The notes beneath the pieces are model-generated. The model had not been told where the DNA came from. It saw only the letters and a list, made by a program, of their open reading frames with translations, and did no database searches. A stretch of DNA of 64,000 nucleotides from Symsagittifera roscoffensis (lineage: Eukaryota > Xenacoelomorpha > Acoela > Convolutidae), in the NCBI RefSeq assembly GCF_963678635.1, contig NC_087067.1, positions 19,847,639 through 19,911,638 of the forward strand. Reading direction: 5' to 3'. Numbering within the stretch: the stretch's first letter is position 1; each line of letters begins with the position of its first letter. Positions 12,401 through 22,567 of the stretch are shown here, one piece after another. The position numbers and the translations under genes are program-made.

Positions 12401-15400
12401 TGATTTATGCGCAAATTTGTATCATCTGTAAAATTTCCGGTTTGGCTTCTTGCCCCCAAACATTCCACAACTTTGGCCTATTACAATTCTGAACACTCAC
12501 TGCGACATAGGTGGGGTCTGGGAATCCCATGTTTAGTGCACTCAGAGACTGACTCCAATCGTGTCCCCTCGGAGCCAAGTACCACACGTTGTCATCCTGC
12601 TTAGACCTAAACAATGACAACAGTGATGCCATGCCGCTTGAAGGTGGGGTCTCAGTTCAACAACTCCATTCAATAGCTTGAATGCTATTCAGAATGCCCT
12701 CATCTTAACCATTGCTTATGCGCTTTACGGATGTCCAACCCCTCGACAATGGGAAAACGGACAATAAACGCATTAGTAAAATAAACATCAGCTTGAAGAT
12801 TGAGTTGAAAATGATTTCTGAAAATGATCCAACAGGAGTCGGGGAAAATATCATATTCCACTCTACCATATTTCATTAATACCAATCACCCTTAGTCAAT
12901 CTACCCCATACTATTCTACCATACGCATAGTCCTCCCCCCCAGAGTTTTGAAAAATCATATATAGTGTCAAGTAAATGAACGAAACCCATCTGATAATTC
13001 TTTATGGTATTTAACAAAATATGATATCATATTCAACAACTTCAGCGTTGTTGGTTTATCGAGGGTGCAGCACAAAATTATTGAATAGCAACTGGACACC
13101 ATTGTAAGAAATTGACACTAAATTATTCAAAAATGAGATATTTTCAATACTAAGCGACAATTTATTTATGATTTGTAACTCTCAATAAACCCACTTCTTA
13201 ATAGACATGAATTTCTTCAGCACTCCAAAAAACTCTTTCACGCCTCGGTCATGGAACTCCAGGAGAGGACATACAGGCTGATCCGCATCTTCGCCAAACA
13301 AGGCTAGCACAGGGTAGCCAACTCCTGGATTCACTTTCCTGATTTCGGCCACCTGCTCCACATCTATCTGGAAAGACACTTTGGAAGCCTTGGACTGAGT
13401 AGAAGATTCAGTGTTTGGCCCACCACTACCTGAAAAGATTATGAAATCGCATCACCATGAACGCAATTAAGCATTAATATATGAAAAACCATTTTATTTA
13501 AGGGAACAGTAGATTGGATTGGAATATGGGCCATGAAAGTTCATCTTTTATTGAACTAACACAAGTCTATTCAGTTTATGTGCCTTAAAACTCGCAGAGC
13601 AAAAAAAGTTGCACCAATTCGAAATCGTTAAATTCGGTAATTTTAGATACCACAATGAATGAAAACTCAGATTCGAACCTTTGAACCTCACAGGGTCTCC
13701 CATCGACATTATTTTACGGCATTTATTTATGGTCAAACAAATGCAACATGTTCCACAGACGCCTTCGGTGGTAAGATATATCAAAGAGGTAAAGCTGAGT
13801 TTCGCACTACTTGCGATACAACACAAACATAGAAAACACAAGTCGAAAAAAATGAAAAACTTTCGTTTGTCCCGCTAGAAGTTCATTCAAGCCAAACACG
13901 CCAGAAATGAGAATAATAAATTAGCCACGGAACAACACTTATGAAAAGGAAACAAAGCCGAAGATCTTTCAGCAGACACAAGTTGAGTCGAAAATTTTTT
14001 TTTTGTTTTGTTTCAAGCCCCACTTGAAACCACAGGAACAACACTTGCACGCACTTGCAGCTACAATGAAAGTTGCTTAAGCACTAGAAAAATCCGTGTT
14101 GTGGCAACTAAGCCGACAATCTTTGAGCAGACCAGTTGAGGCGGAAAAAAATATCATTTTACCAAAAACTTTTAACTCCCACTTCAAGCCGAAAATCTTT
14201 CAGCAGACACAAGTTGAGTCGAATGTGTTTTTTCGTTTTAAGCCCTGCCTGAAACTACAGGAACAACACTTGTACCCACTTGCAGCTACAATGAAAGTTG
14301 CTTAACCACTAGAAAAATCCATGTTGTGGCAACTAAGCCGACAATCTTTGATACCGAAGCCGACAATCTTTCTGCAGACACAAGTTCAGCCAAGAAAAAA
14401 CTTAACAAATTCTTTTTTAAAGTTTAAAGGCCCCTGAAACTAGAATGAACAACACTTGCACTTGAAATAAAAGTAACTCAAGCACAAGAAAAATCCAAGA
14501 TGTGGCAATTAAGCCAACAATATTTGTGCAGACATCAGTTAAGCCAGAAAAAAATGATTTTACGGAAAAAAAAATACGCTTCAAGCCCCCCTGAAAATAG
14601 AATGAACAACACTTGCAACTACAAAACAAGTTTGCTTACACCACAAGTAAAATCCGCGACGAGGCAAAATTTGACGTCGTGATGCCGACAAAACTTGAGC
14701 AGACAAACGAAATTCCGACAATTCAATTTTCGAAAAAAAATTCAATTGCATGCATACTGAAAAAGCAAGGTCCGGTTGAGAATCGAAGACAGACTTAAGG
14801 GTGCAAAAGCGACGGAGTTACCTCAAGGCCAAAAATATTATTAGCAGGGGGGATCTAGGATTTTCTCGAGGGGGGCAGGTTCTAAAAAAATTTCGAAAAC
14901 TGTCGACTTTTTTAGGTCGACCAAATTGATTTTCTGAGCTCTCTCAAATCACTATAAAGACCCCGGTCAGCCTAAAATGGATATCTCAAAATAGTACAAA
15001 GGGAGACCCTTTAGATCGGCAGGGGGTCGAATCCCTAATGGGGACCTTCCCCCCTCCCCCTCCCCCTGATTGCTAGAGTTAGCGAGCTCCAAAAAATGTT
15101 TGGCAAAAACCTTAGAACAGCTGAAATATTTTTGGTACTTTTTCTCAGTAATTATGCCGAAAGCAGGTTTTTCAAACACAAGAGGGTCTTTATAGTGCTT
15201 TTGAGAATATCAATAAAGTTTTAGAAAATCCGTACCCTCTCTTTCTCCCTCGCTCCCAATCGGGAGGGTCCGAGATCTGCTCCCGTATAGACAGACGTTA
15301 GACTTAAATATCACTTAAATACAGACACAAACAAAAAGTATTTGAACTAGCCATTTGATGCGGGCGACGTTTTCGGGTCTACTGAAGCCGATTGGTCTCC

Positions 15401-15874
15401 CTTGTTGAACTGCACACTGCCAGTACCGTTGGTGTTGCTCCCTCCAATCATGGACTGGATCATCAGCCAGTCTTCATCCTCTTGTCTCGGGGACCAGCTC
15501 AGGATCCAACGGCTCTTCCTGGATCCACGACTCGTTTTCTGAAGCCAAGTACAAAACAAATCCGGAAAAAAACAAACAAAAGTAGTCGGTTGAATTTTAA
15601 TGAGCAGCCGGCGCAGTTTAGAAAGCCAAAATTGAAAAAAAAAAACACTACATTGATGTCGTTGAGATTGTCATGCAAGTAAAAAACGCATTCGTATTAC
15701 CACATATTGTTCTGTGATAGTCACTGCTCCTCTCACGTAAGAATCATCTTCAGGAAACTCCTCCGAAGCATATTCGAATCTCACAAACACGCCCGTCTTG
15801 TCGTAGTGCACCATACTCTTGCTGCCACTCGGCGGGGCCATAGAGGCACTACCTGATCCATTACTCAGGGCCAT
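3440..15874 (-). CDS. TBC1D15: TBC1D15/17-like Rab GTPase-activating protein (3' end beyond window)
   Basis: Eleven exons on the minus strand: 15701-15874 (start ATG), ~15345-15538, ~13187-13429, 12501-~12600, 10918-11034, 10557-10667, 10337-10471, 9431-9534, 8884-8978, 4033-4155, 3440-3540. From exon 4 on, the donors (such as GTAAGT, GTGAGT), acceptors (TTTTCAG) and phases agree; the exon 2/3 junction is unresolved. The N-terminal half (MVHYDKTGVFVRFEY; VSFQIDVEQV; LLEFHDRGVKEFF; SLSALN) follows the conserved N-terminal region of TBC1D15/17 and contains an FDNLL-type segment. The TBC domain starts at ~10400 and carries both catalytic motifs of TBC Rab-GAPs: the arginine finger (EKDVIRTDR, exon 10) and the glutamine finger (GYLQGMSDLLAP, exon 11). 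Human TBC1D15 acts on Rab7 and mitochondrial/lysosomal dynamics; the same role here is inference. The rest of the TBC domain and the tail are not visible. Confidence 0.9.
4924..5681 (+). repeat. paired ~140-bp direct repeat
   Basis: Copies at ~4924-5064 and ~5541-5681 share ATCGAA(C/T)AGGAAACCGTTTAA, then AAATTACAGAACTTTCAATT, then a CATACTTTACAAA(T/G)CAGGA-like end, at roughly 85-90 % identity by eye. They lie in the long intron between exons 10 and 9 of the TBC gene. The spacer holds the fourth copy of the 85-bp repeat. Confidence 0.6.
5270..5352 (+). repeat. fourth copy of the ~85-bp dispersed repeat
   Basis: It shares GACCATTCTGTGAACAAAC, ACGAGAAAAAAGTCTTGTAT and TTGCTTATCGCGAGGGTAA with the copies at 2437-3252. 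Confidence 0.6.
5682..6469. other. intron sequence, nothing recognised
   Basis: AT-rich intron of the TBC gene. The 103-codon frame beginning near 6221 has no family likeness, and its end runs into the SINE-like repeat, so I do not treat it as a gene. Confidence 0.4.
6470..6662 (-). repeat. tRNA-headed SINE-like repeat, copy 2
   Basis: Same architecture as 750-955: on the minus strand a degenerate tRNA head (~6655 to 6585, B-box GATCGAATCCGTC), a body with the AGAGCTGCTCTTTTC area, and a GAGGCGAAGCTG-type tail at ~6473-6500 followed by CACTAGCGAGG. Shared tail words make the two copies one family. Confidence 0.5.
6663..8883. other. intron sequence, nothing recognised
   Basis: Remainder of the ~4.7-kb intron between TBC exons 10 and 9. 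Short open frames here lack codon structure or family likeness. A CGAAGCTGAG-type tail word occurs further left at ~5450. Confidence 0.4.
11187..11560. repeat. TATACGA-rich low-complexity tracts
   Basis: Two clusters (about 11187-11280 and 11488-11560) are built from repeated TATACGA / TTATACG words. They lie in the intron between TBC exons 5 and 4. They resemble a decayed 7-11-bp minisatellite. Confidence 0.5.
11843..11988 (+). repeat. 2 x 73-bp perfect tandem duplication
   Basis: The unit beginning CCACTTTTCTTCAGGGATTC and ending TTTTTGACAT occurs twice, head to tail, with no difference that I can see. It lies just after a run of 12 or 13 G. It must be very recent or an assembly echo. Confidence 0.85.
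13904..14770 (+). repeat. degenerate ~190-bp tandem repeat
   Basis: About five decayed units share AAGCCGACAATCTTTGAGCA, GACACAAGTTGAGTCGAAAA, a CTGAAACTACAGGAACAACA block, TTGCAGCTACAATGAAAGTT and ACTAGAAAAATCC. Unit starts lie near 13960, 14105, 14205, 14335 and 14515. Single diverged units of the AAGCCGACAA word also occur at ~1600 and ~16325, so the family is dispersed as well as tandem. It sits in the intron between TBC exons 3 and 2. Confidence 0.65.
14771..15344. other. intron sequence, nothing recognised
   Basis: Intron between TBC exons 3 and 2. It contains pyrimidine-rich and purine-rich tracts (~15045-15070 and ~15235-15260) but no gene-like frame. Confidence 0.35.
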
Positions 15875-17248
15875 TGTACTACAACTATTTGAGGATGTTG
15901 AGGCCCATTAAATCTAAAATATTCTTTTACCTCTAAAAGAAACGAATACTTTACAGCCTAACAAACGAAAATTATGACGATCACCAGCTTAAGTAAACTT
16001 TCCTAAGCATGCTTTTGATCTGTCACTTGGCGCGAAGTTCAGTTTCGACTCTGTCACTTTTGTGAAGCTTGACGGCACACATTGAAAAATGACAGAGGCG
16101 AAACTGAACTTCGCGCCAAATGACAGACCACACCAGCATAGTATGACAAACTAGCCAACAGAAAATGAGACGAAAACAGAAAAAAAATCAAATACAAAAG
16201 AACGATCTACCAACATTTTCATGTCGCGACTGGTCTCGAACAAAGTTCATTTTGAGCCAGCAAGGCGAGAAAGAGAATTGAACGTTAAACTAGCATCTTA
16301 ACAAAAATTATGAAGCGGCAACAAAGCCGACAATTCGTGAGAAGACACCCGTTTAATCGGAAAATTGTTTAAATTAAACTTTTGCACACATCAAATTTCC
16401 CCGTCCCCGCTCAAAAGCACACCAAAAGGAAACTTTTTTCCGCTCATCAAACGACGCAATATGATGCCACTAAACACAAAAAAAAAAGAAAAACGGAAGT
16501 TATACCGAATCGTTGATCGTACATTTACAACTAACGAAAAACTTCGAGCAGAATGGGTATTTAAAATGCAGACATTCTCAAACTGTCTGTTGGTTGACAA
16601 AAATAGATTTGAGAACAAAAAAATGAACAAAATAATTTATTCGCGTTTATTATACCTGATTATATCAAATTTACATTTTACAGGGCAATTGATAAAAATT
16701 CAACATCGCTAATCAACAATGATCATTTCAGTATTTACCAGAAAGCAGAAGCAGGGTGATTCATTCGAACATGTAACCTCAAATTAGTGTAAAAATAGAT
16801 CAATAGAAAGTATTATAGACTATTGCTTCAACTTAGATCAATGCCCCATACCATGTGCGAATCAAAATTTCCTACCGTTGATCGAATTGTCACACAAACG
16901 AACGAAGGCTTCAGGAAATTTTTTACACTGATTAAGTCGAATTTCTATCTTGAGAAAATTGCAAATGGAATAAACTAAAACATCTATTTTTAATTCCCTT
17001 ATTCGTAAAAAACACAGGCTCTATGAAAAAACGTGACGCACGGGCGGTAACTCATAAGCCCTTAAAACCAACCGCTGATTTTTTTTAGCCATTATTGACA
17101 AAAAATGTCCACAAAACAGGCATTTTCGTGATTAAAAACATAAATTTGTATATCATTTTCTACTACTGTATCTAGAAAAAAAATGGGTAAGCTGTTACGC
17201 GAGCCAGGTTGCGAAGCTCATGACTTTAAACTGCTAGTTGTTGCTCAA
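15875..17248. other. intergenic region upstream of the TBC gene
   Basis: It holds the long palindrome at 16019-16127 and one diverged unit of the AAGCCGACAA repeat (~16325). The open frames at 16365-16712 (plus) and 16391-16630 (minus) overlap each other and have no family likeness. No core promoter is recognised. Confidence 0.4.
16019..16127. repeat. 43-bp-arm palindrome upstream of the TBC gene
   Basis: The left arm 16019-16061 and right arm 16085-16127 are reverse complements with only about three mismatches, around a 23-bp loop. The arm core is GGCGCGAAGTTCAGTTTCG. It ends ~145 bp upstream of the TBC start codon (15874). The arm contains the same GAGGCGAAACTGAACTTCGC-type sequence as the SINE-like tails at ~755, ~1430, ~5450, ~6475 and ~13790. 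It may be a foldback transposon end pair or a cruciform-forming regulatory site. Confidence 0.85.
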
Positions 17249-17716
17249 TTAGTTGAGATCGCAACCATATCCTCGCATTCCTTTTATGAACATAGCTGAT
17301 GTCAAAGTGATCATTGACATCAATTCTTTTTGTCGCTCACCCGTTTCTATATTGAATCGGACTTTATCTACTGCTTCGTCATCTGCTTTTACACCATTGG
17401 AGCTACGGCTGGAAAAGCTTGTTGCGCTTTTCTTTTCAAATTCACCATAGATACTTCTGGTATATCTTTTGGCCCCGAGTCGAAGATGTTTTATTATCTG
17501 CACTTCCTGGGTTTGGGGATTGCAGAAGTGTCCCGTTAATACGGTTCGACTGTTAGGAACAGTTGCTATTGTCACTACTGTCAGTTCCTGGTACAATCTT
17601 AGCGTATCATGCCATAGATGTAACTGGAGAAAATTATTTGCTGTGGACCTGTTAACGCAGCTACTCCAATGTCCTTGGAAGATCTGTTCAAACCGAGCGA
17701 AATTGTTCCTCTTCTA
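17249..17716 (-). CDS. unrecognised open reading frame, probably a terminal exon
   Basis: The minus-strand frame is open from a possible splice acceptor (CTTAG at ~17717) to a stop at 17249, about 155 codons. It includes LWHDTLRLYQELTVVTIATV and CNPQTQEVQIIKHLRLG, ending GMRGYGCDLN. Base composition is richer in GC than its surroundings and residue use looks protein-like, but I recognise no family. There is no signal peptide or membrane segment. It may be the last exon of a gene lying to the right on the minus strand, or an old transposon piece. Confidence 0.35.
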
Positions 17717-18598
17717 AGATTTTGACTGAAACTTGTGCTTATACCATCTTTTCAGTTGTCATAAGCAACAACTTTAAGTTGAAGTAATTAAAGTTGACGG
17801 GTCGAAAAAAAAACTGTCAGTGCTTTCTATGTCTCGTCTTGGCAGACTAAAAAACCTTGCACTAATCATATCTACCAAAGCACCTGATGAAATTTAGATT
17901 GGTTGGGCCTAATAATGCCAACTGATTAGTTTCATTTTCATCAAATCAGCCTTCATCAAATCACTGAGTTCATCAAAATTATGCTCTGAACGTTCATAAA
18001 TACTGTTTTTGACATTTGTTTTCTTTAAGTTGAATCTAAGCTGGCATCGGATCATCAACAAACCAAAGCAGCGTTCCCTAAGAGTGGATCAAACACTGTG
18101 GTTTTATCTGTGTTTAGCTGTAGTCACTGTACGCAACACTGTTGGAAACAGATACTGGCGCAATCTTCTATTTCAGTGATCCTGAGGTTTCTAGTCTGTG
18201 TTTTGTCAACAACTCGTTCTACTGCCATCAACTAATCAAATCTGGCTAGTAAACATCTTCCATGATCTCACTATATATAAAGTACCTGTTCTCTTTGGGT
18301 ATCATTATTTAGTGTAGTCAAATTTTTAGACTTTTAACTATTTTAGAATATTATTGTACGTTTCGTGTATTCGATCAGGCGTTTTTCAACTGAGGAATGC
18401 TTAGGTCAGATGCTATGACTGATCTACAGTTGGACCTCATCTTAATTACATGTTAGCATTGGGCATTGACTTCTAAACGACTGTTTTTTCTCTACAAAAA
18501 TTCGGCTTTCTCAACTTAAGCAAATGTTGAAATCAAAATCAATTGTTACTCAGTGATTCACATTTTTTTTCCGTTTTTTTTTCAAAATTGTACCAATT
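17717..18598. other. intergenic DNA, nothing recognised
   Basis: AT-rich, without exon-like frames. A short palindrome (CAACTTTAAGTTG, ~17769) is the only visible structure. Confidence 0.35.
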
Positions 18599-18603
18599 AT
18601 ATT

Positions 18604-19021
18604 TGTTGAAGCGCAAATGTAAATATTAGGTCAGCGTGCTATTTCTGCAAATAAGAACTAAATGCCGTGCAGTCAAGAGACTAGTCTCTCACGCTGATCA
18701 ACTGTGTTCGAACCCCCCCATAGCCAGACCTTAAAAAATTCAAACTCGAGAGCTATAATCCTATTTGACCGTTTTTTTTTCGTTCTAATACACTTCAGCC
18801 TTGATTAAGGCTGACCTTCAAAGAGAAAAATTTGATTCAAGGACAAATTTTGTCGCTTGAGAGCTTGCTTTGAGTTATTCAGACGGTTACGCCCGATGTT
18901 AAAGTATGTTTAAAAAACGTTTTATTTATAGATTTTTTAGAGTAATTTTGCCGAAAAAATGCTCTTTATTTCAACTGCTTGAATTGGAAATTTGTTCGAT
19001 TTTTGGAGATTAGCGCGCACA
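18604..19021 (+). repeat. left LTR of the BEL/Pao element
   Basis: It starts TGTTGAAGC and ends GATTAGCGCGCACA. It shares GTGTTCGAACCCCCCC, TTGATTAAGGCTGACC, GTCGCTTGAGAGCTT and AGTTATTCAGACGGTTA with the right LTR. Confidence 0.75.
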
Positions 19022-19103
19022 TTGAGGCGCCACATAAAGGACCCATTGGACCCAAAACTTATAAAAAAAACTTTTTAAATAGTGTGTTTTATATAATGTT
19101 AGC

Positions 19104-19270
19104 AGCAATGGGGCGTATGCCTCCGAAACATCTGTTGTGACGCAACCGTAGATCTTGGTCTTCGGTGTGGCAGTGGCTACGTACGACGAAATGAACGTCG
19201 ACGAGGAAATAGAAGAAGCACTTAGCACACCGAAACCTCCGTCCTTGGTTGGCAGCGAGATTTGTTGTTC
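19104..19270 (-). mobile_element. inverted fragment of the LINE
   Basis: Read on the minus strand it encodes TKDGGFGVLSASSISSSTF and IYGCVTTDVS, matching the plus-strand part of LINE copy 1 near 20215-20355. It ends in a 22-bp word around GGAGGCATACGCCCCATTGC (19106-19127 as reverse complement), which is repeated in direct sense at 19289-19312. The piece therefore forms a large inverted repeat with the LINE start. Ordinary twin priming would invert an upstream part; this one is downstream, so rearrangement or a second insertion is more likely. Confidence 0.7.
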
Positions 19271-20060
19271 ACTTCGCAATGGGCGTAATGCGGAGGCATA
19301 CGCCCCATTGCGATTGGAGAAACACTAAGACGTCTCACTGCCAAGTACGTTTCTCGACGAATGCTTCGCAAGTTTCAGTCTTTTTTCGAGCCATTACAGC
19401 TTGGCGCAGGCAGCCGCAATGGATGCGAAGCCGCCTCACATGCTGCCAGAGAGTACATTGCTTCTGCGTGCGCGGACGAAGCATTCGCCAAGATCGATTT
19501 CTCCAACTCCTTCAACAGTGTCAGATGGGATACAATGTTTGAATGCATTGCTGAACACGCACCGGAGATCCTCCGCTTGTCAAAAGTTACTACAATGAGT
19601 CAAGATTCCTCTTATATGGTGATTACATAGTCAAGTCAGCTGAAGGTTTCTAACAGGGCGACCCGCTTGCCACCTTCGCCTTCTGTTTGGTCCTCTACCC
19701 TTGTCTCAAGGAACTCGTAAGTAAACTGAGGCTTGGTTACCTCGACGATGTTTCTTTCGGAGACCACTGGCGGACAGCTCTCAAAGACCTCATAGTTCTC
19801 CGCAAAAAAGCTGAGCGCATAGGACTCCAACTCAACGTCAAGAAGTGCGAGATCACCGCCTTCGGTCCGAACAAAGAAACCATTGAAAGAGAGTTCATTG
19901 CTACGTTCCCGAACATTACAGTGGTCAACCCATCGATGACCACCTTGCTGGGTGCCGGCTTGGGTGAGAAAGCAATCAGGTGTGAACTCCAAACTTGACA
20001 CCGTCAAGAGACTGACAGAACGCAACCCATCAACTACCAAGCCAAGCGGCTTTCTTCCTG

Positions 20061-20828
20061 ATGAAAAACTGTTTCATGATGCCGAAGTTGATGTATGTTC
20101 TTCGAGCCAGTCCAGCTTTCAAGCACGATGACCTGGTGAAGGAATTCGACCAGCAGGTATCGACAGAACTTGCGCGCGTCTTCAATTGCTTGCTAAATGA
20201 ACGAATTCAACAACAAATCTCGATGCCAACCAAGAACGGAGATTTCGGCGTGCTAAGTGCTTCTTGTATTTCCTCGTCGACGTTCATTTCGTCGTACGTA
20301 GCCACAGCCACACTGAAGACCATGATCTACGGTTGCGTCACAACAGATGTTTCGTTCACAGACGCCACCAGACACTGGGTGTCTCTAAGCGGGCACAGCT
20401 TGACCAGCCAAACACTCAGCGTTCACCAGAAACGGTGGTTGTCTCCCATCTTCCAACGCCAGTTCACCGCCCTTCTCAACTCCGCCACTTCGCCAAGAGA
20501 AGCTGCTCGTCTTCAAGGTACACGGGCCGTAGGACCAGGTGACTTGATTGACGTTTTACCATCCCGCCCTCTGGGACTCAGTCTTTCGGACGACGAGTTT
20601 CGCATTGCATCAGCACTGCGCCTGGGGGCATCAGTCACAGCTCAACATAAGTGCAAATGTGGGCTTTTCGCTGCTGCAGATGGGTTACATGCTCTGATAT
20701 GCCCTAAAATTAAGCACCGTTTCACCAGGCACAACAACTGCAACGTGCTCGTGAAGGAAGCGCTGAAAACAGCCAAGATACCATCCACTTTGGAGCCTAT
20801 TGGGCTACTTCACAAGGACGGCAGATGA
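20061..20828 (+). pseudogene. LINE copy 1 C-terminal frame (thumb to zinc knuckle)
   Basis: 255 codons from the MKNCFMMPKLMYVLRASPAF segment to HKDGR. It contains the DQQVSTELARVFNCLL helix-like region typical of RLE-type LINEs after the polymerase core and the CKCGLFAAADGLHALIC knuckle. The TGA at 20826 stops it just before PDGLTLIPW. The downstream 27 or so codons remain open in frame. Confidence 0.65.
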
Positions 20829-21112
20829 CCAGACGGCTTAACACTGATTCCCTGGAGTGTCGGTAGAACCCTTGCTTGGGACTTCACATGCGTAAGCAGG
20901 TTAGCGAACTCCATTGTTCAGTAAGGGGCCCTGCCTGGTTCAACCCCGGCCTCACAAGCGGAAACCAGGAAACGCCGATTCTACTCTGACCTGCACACAT
21001 TTGTTCATTTTGAACCAATTGCCATCGAAACATCAGGTGCTATAGGTAGGACTTCCTTGACATTCCTCCAAAATCTTGCCAGTCGCGTAGAAACGGTCAT
21101 AAAGGTCTGGTA

Positions 21113-22240
21113 AAGGTCATTTTGGGACATAATTGTCAAAAAAGTGGCAGCTAGCAAGCCGTGCCATACTAAGGCTGCCTGACGCTATATTTAATGCCCG
21201 CGGAAATCGAGTATTGGTATTTTGGAGGCCCCATTGTCAATAATCAGGCAACAACAAGGGCCGTGCCTTGCGAATTCTGTTCGTTGGTGACGTATGGACC
21301 CATGGAACTGTGGTAAAAATAATTTTGAGACATAATTGTCGATAAAGAGGCAGCTAGGAAGCCGTGCCAGACTAAGGCTGCCTGACATTCACTTAAATGC
21401 CCGTGGAAATCGATTATTGCTACTTTGGAGGACCTAGTGTTAATAATCAGGCAATTAGAAGGGCCGTGCCATACGAATTCTGTTCGTTGGTGACGTAAGG
21501 ACCCATGTAACTGGTAAAAGTAGTTTTGAGACATAATTGTCAGTAAAGAGGCAGCTAAGAAGCCGTGCCACACTAAGGCTGCCTGACATTCACTTAAATG
21601 CCCGTGGAAATTGAGTATTGGTATTTTGGAGGGGTCTAGGACAACAAGCCGACGGGACTTCAAGCCGAAGGGACTTCAGGCCGAAAATTAAACCTTACAA
21701 GCACCTCAAATCATTATTTTGTCATCTGTAAAACGTTTTTTTTCTTTAAAATCTTCGGCTAGTTTAGTCCATAATACGCGTCATTTATGACAATGAATTA
21801 CTTAGGATTGGCATTAGTTTATAATATCAGCCGTTTTTTGAAATGCATAAATTATGAACAAGAAAATTACCTTCAACCGTGTTTTATTTTTCAACTTTCC
21901 TAAACATCATTTGGAGGTTTAAATCTTATGAAAACGCTAATAATTACCGAATAAAGATCACGAAATTGAGAAATTCTTGAAAAAGTATTCAAACTAACCT
22001 TATTTCATGACTTAATGAGAAAATTTTCGGCTTGAAGTCCCTAATTTTACTATTCGGCTTGAAGTCCCGTCGGCTTGATGTCCGGCACCCATTTTGGAGG
22101 CCCTATTGTCAATAATCAGGCAACTAGAAGTGTCGTGGCTTACGAATTCTGTCCGGCGGTTACGTAGGGAGCTATGGAACTCTGGTAAAAATAATTTTGA
22201 GACATAATTGTCAATAAAGGAGCAGCTAGGAAGCCGTGCC
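21113..22240 (+). repeat. ~200-bp tandem repeats in the LINE 3' region
   Basis: Units share ATTTTGGGACATAATTGTC, CAGCTAG(C/G)AAGCCGTGCCA, GGCTGCCTGAC, GCCCG(C/T)GGAAATCGA, TATTTTGGAGG and AATTCTGTTCGTTGGTGACG. The CAGCTA..AAGCCGTGCC landmark occurs near 21150, 21352, 21550 and 22223. The third unit is split by the MITE at 21633-22090. LINE copy 2 has about 1.3 such units at 59573-59822, so the repeats belong to the element. Confidence 0.75.
21633..22090. mobile_element. 458-bp MITE with ~37-bp terminal inverted repeats
   Basis: Both ends carry inverted CAAGCCGACGGGACTTCAAG sequence followed by CCGAA, with the outermost ~15 bp less well matched. The target word ATTTTGGAGG is present on both sides (21623-21632 and 22091-22100). 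Removing the insert restores the tandem unit exactly. Extra AGGGACTTCA(A/G)GCCGAAAAT copies inside each end give a sub-terminal repeat. The interior is AT-rich and non-coding. A 9-10-bp duplication suggests a Mutator-like transposase supplied elsewhere; that is inference. Confidence 0.85.
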
Positions 22241-22349
22241 GTTCCAACGCTGCTTTTGAAGGAAAGCTCTTTATTTGAGTTTTCCCTCGCTAAGTCTTGA
22301 AAACTTCGGCCATAAGAAGCGGTAGACTAGAGATCAATCAGTAGGCAAA

Positions 22350-22567
22350 GTGGCACAACCAATCAGAATTCAAGTTTAAAGCTGGCGACTTGGTTTGGCT
22401 CAGAGAGCCTGACAGTCCACGTGGACACTACCCACTCGCACGTATCGTTAGACTGCACTACGGCAAGGAAGATGCGCGCAATCCGCCGACATAGAGACCG
22501 TTACTAGCGAAATGACCCGCCCGACCGTAAAGCCCGCTCCCTTTTTTCCTTCTTTGGGGGCAGAGGA
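22350..22567 (+). pseudogene. BEL/Pao pol C-terminal relic
   Basis: The plus-strand frame reads FKFKAGDLVWLREPDSPRG then HYPLARIVRLHYGKEDARNP, then RPTVKPAPFFPS. This matches the conserved end of BEL/Pao integrases (the GDLV...D..PRG..PL.RV block and a final RP-V-KL-like segment). It abuts the right LTR, as expected for this superfamily. It is a fossil piece. Confidence 0.7.

Larger units (their letters stand above)
19284..22240 (+). mobile_element. RLE-type LINE (non-LTR retrotransposon), copy 1, 5'-truncated
   Basis: Order: reverse transcriptase fingers (ETLRRLTAKYV, GAGSRNGCEAA), motif A with its aspartate (KIDFSNSFNSV, ~19490), motif B (QGDPLATFAFCL, ~19660), motif C (GYLDDVSFGDH, ~19735), thumb, then a C-terminal C-x-C-x8-H-x3-C knuckle (~20650-20705) and [10 protein letters not shown] followed by LAWDFTC. 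This is the PD...D arrangement of the restriction-like endonuclease of R2-type elements. In-frame stops lie at 19628 (TAG), just before QGD (TAA) and at 20826 (TGA, right before the PD motif), plus a frame change near 19980. The 3' part carries ~200-bp tandem repeats. Confidence 0.75.

Noticed and set aside
16365-16712. 115-codon open frame
   Set aside because: Low-complexity, overlapping an opposite-strand frame, no family likeness.
18604-19021. tRNA-derived SINE (GTTCGAACCCCCCC B-box-like word, repeated at 22660)
   Set aside because: The two copies have TG...CA ends, an ATATT duplication outside the pair, and a BEL/Pao pol tail just inside the right one, so they are LTRs.
21191-21663. Minus-strand frames (MSGSLSLARLPSCLF and relatives)
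   Set aside because: They are repeated because they lie in the ~200-bp tandem repeats of the LINE 3' region.
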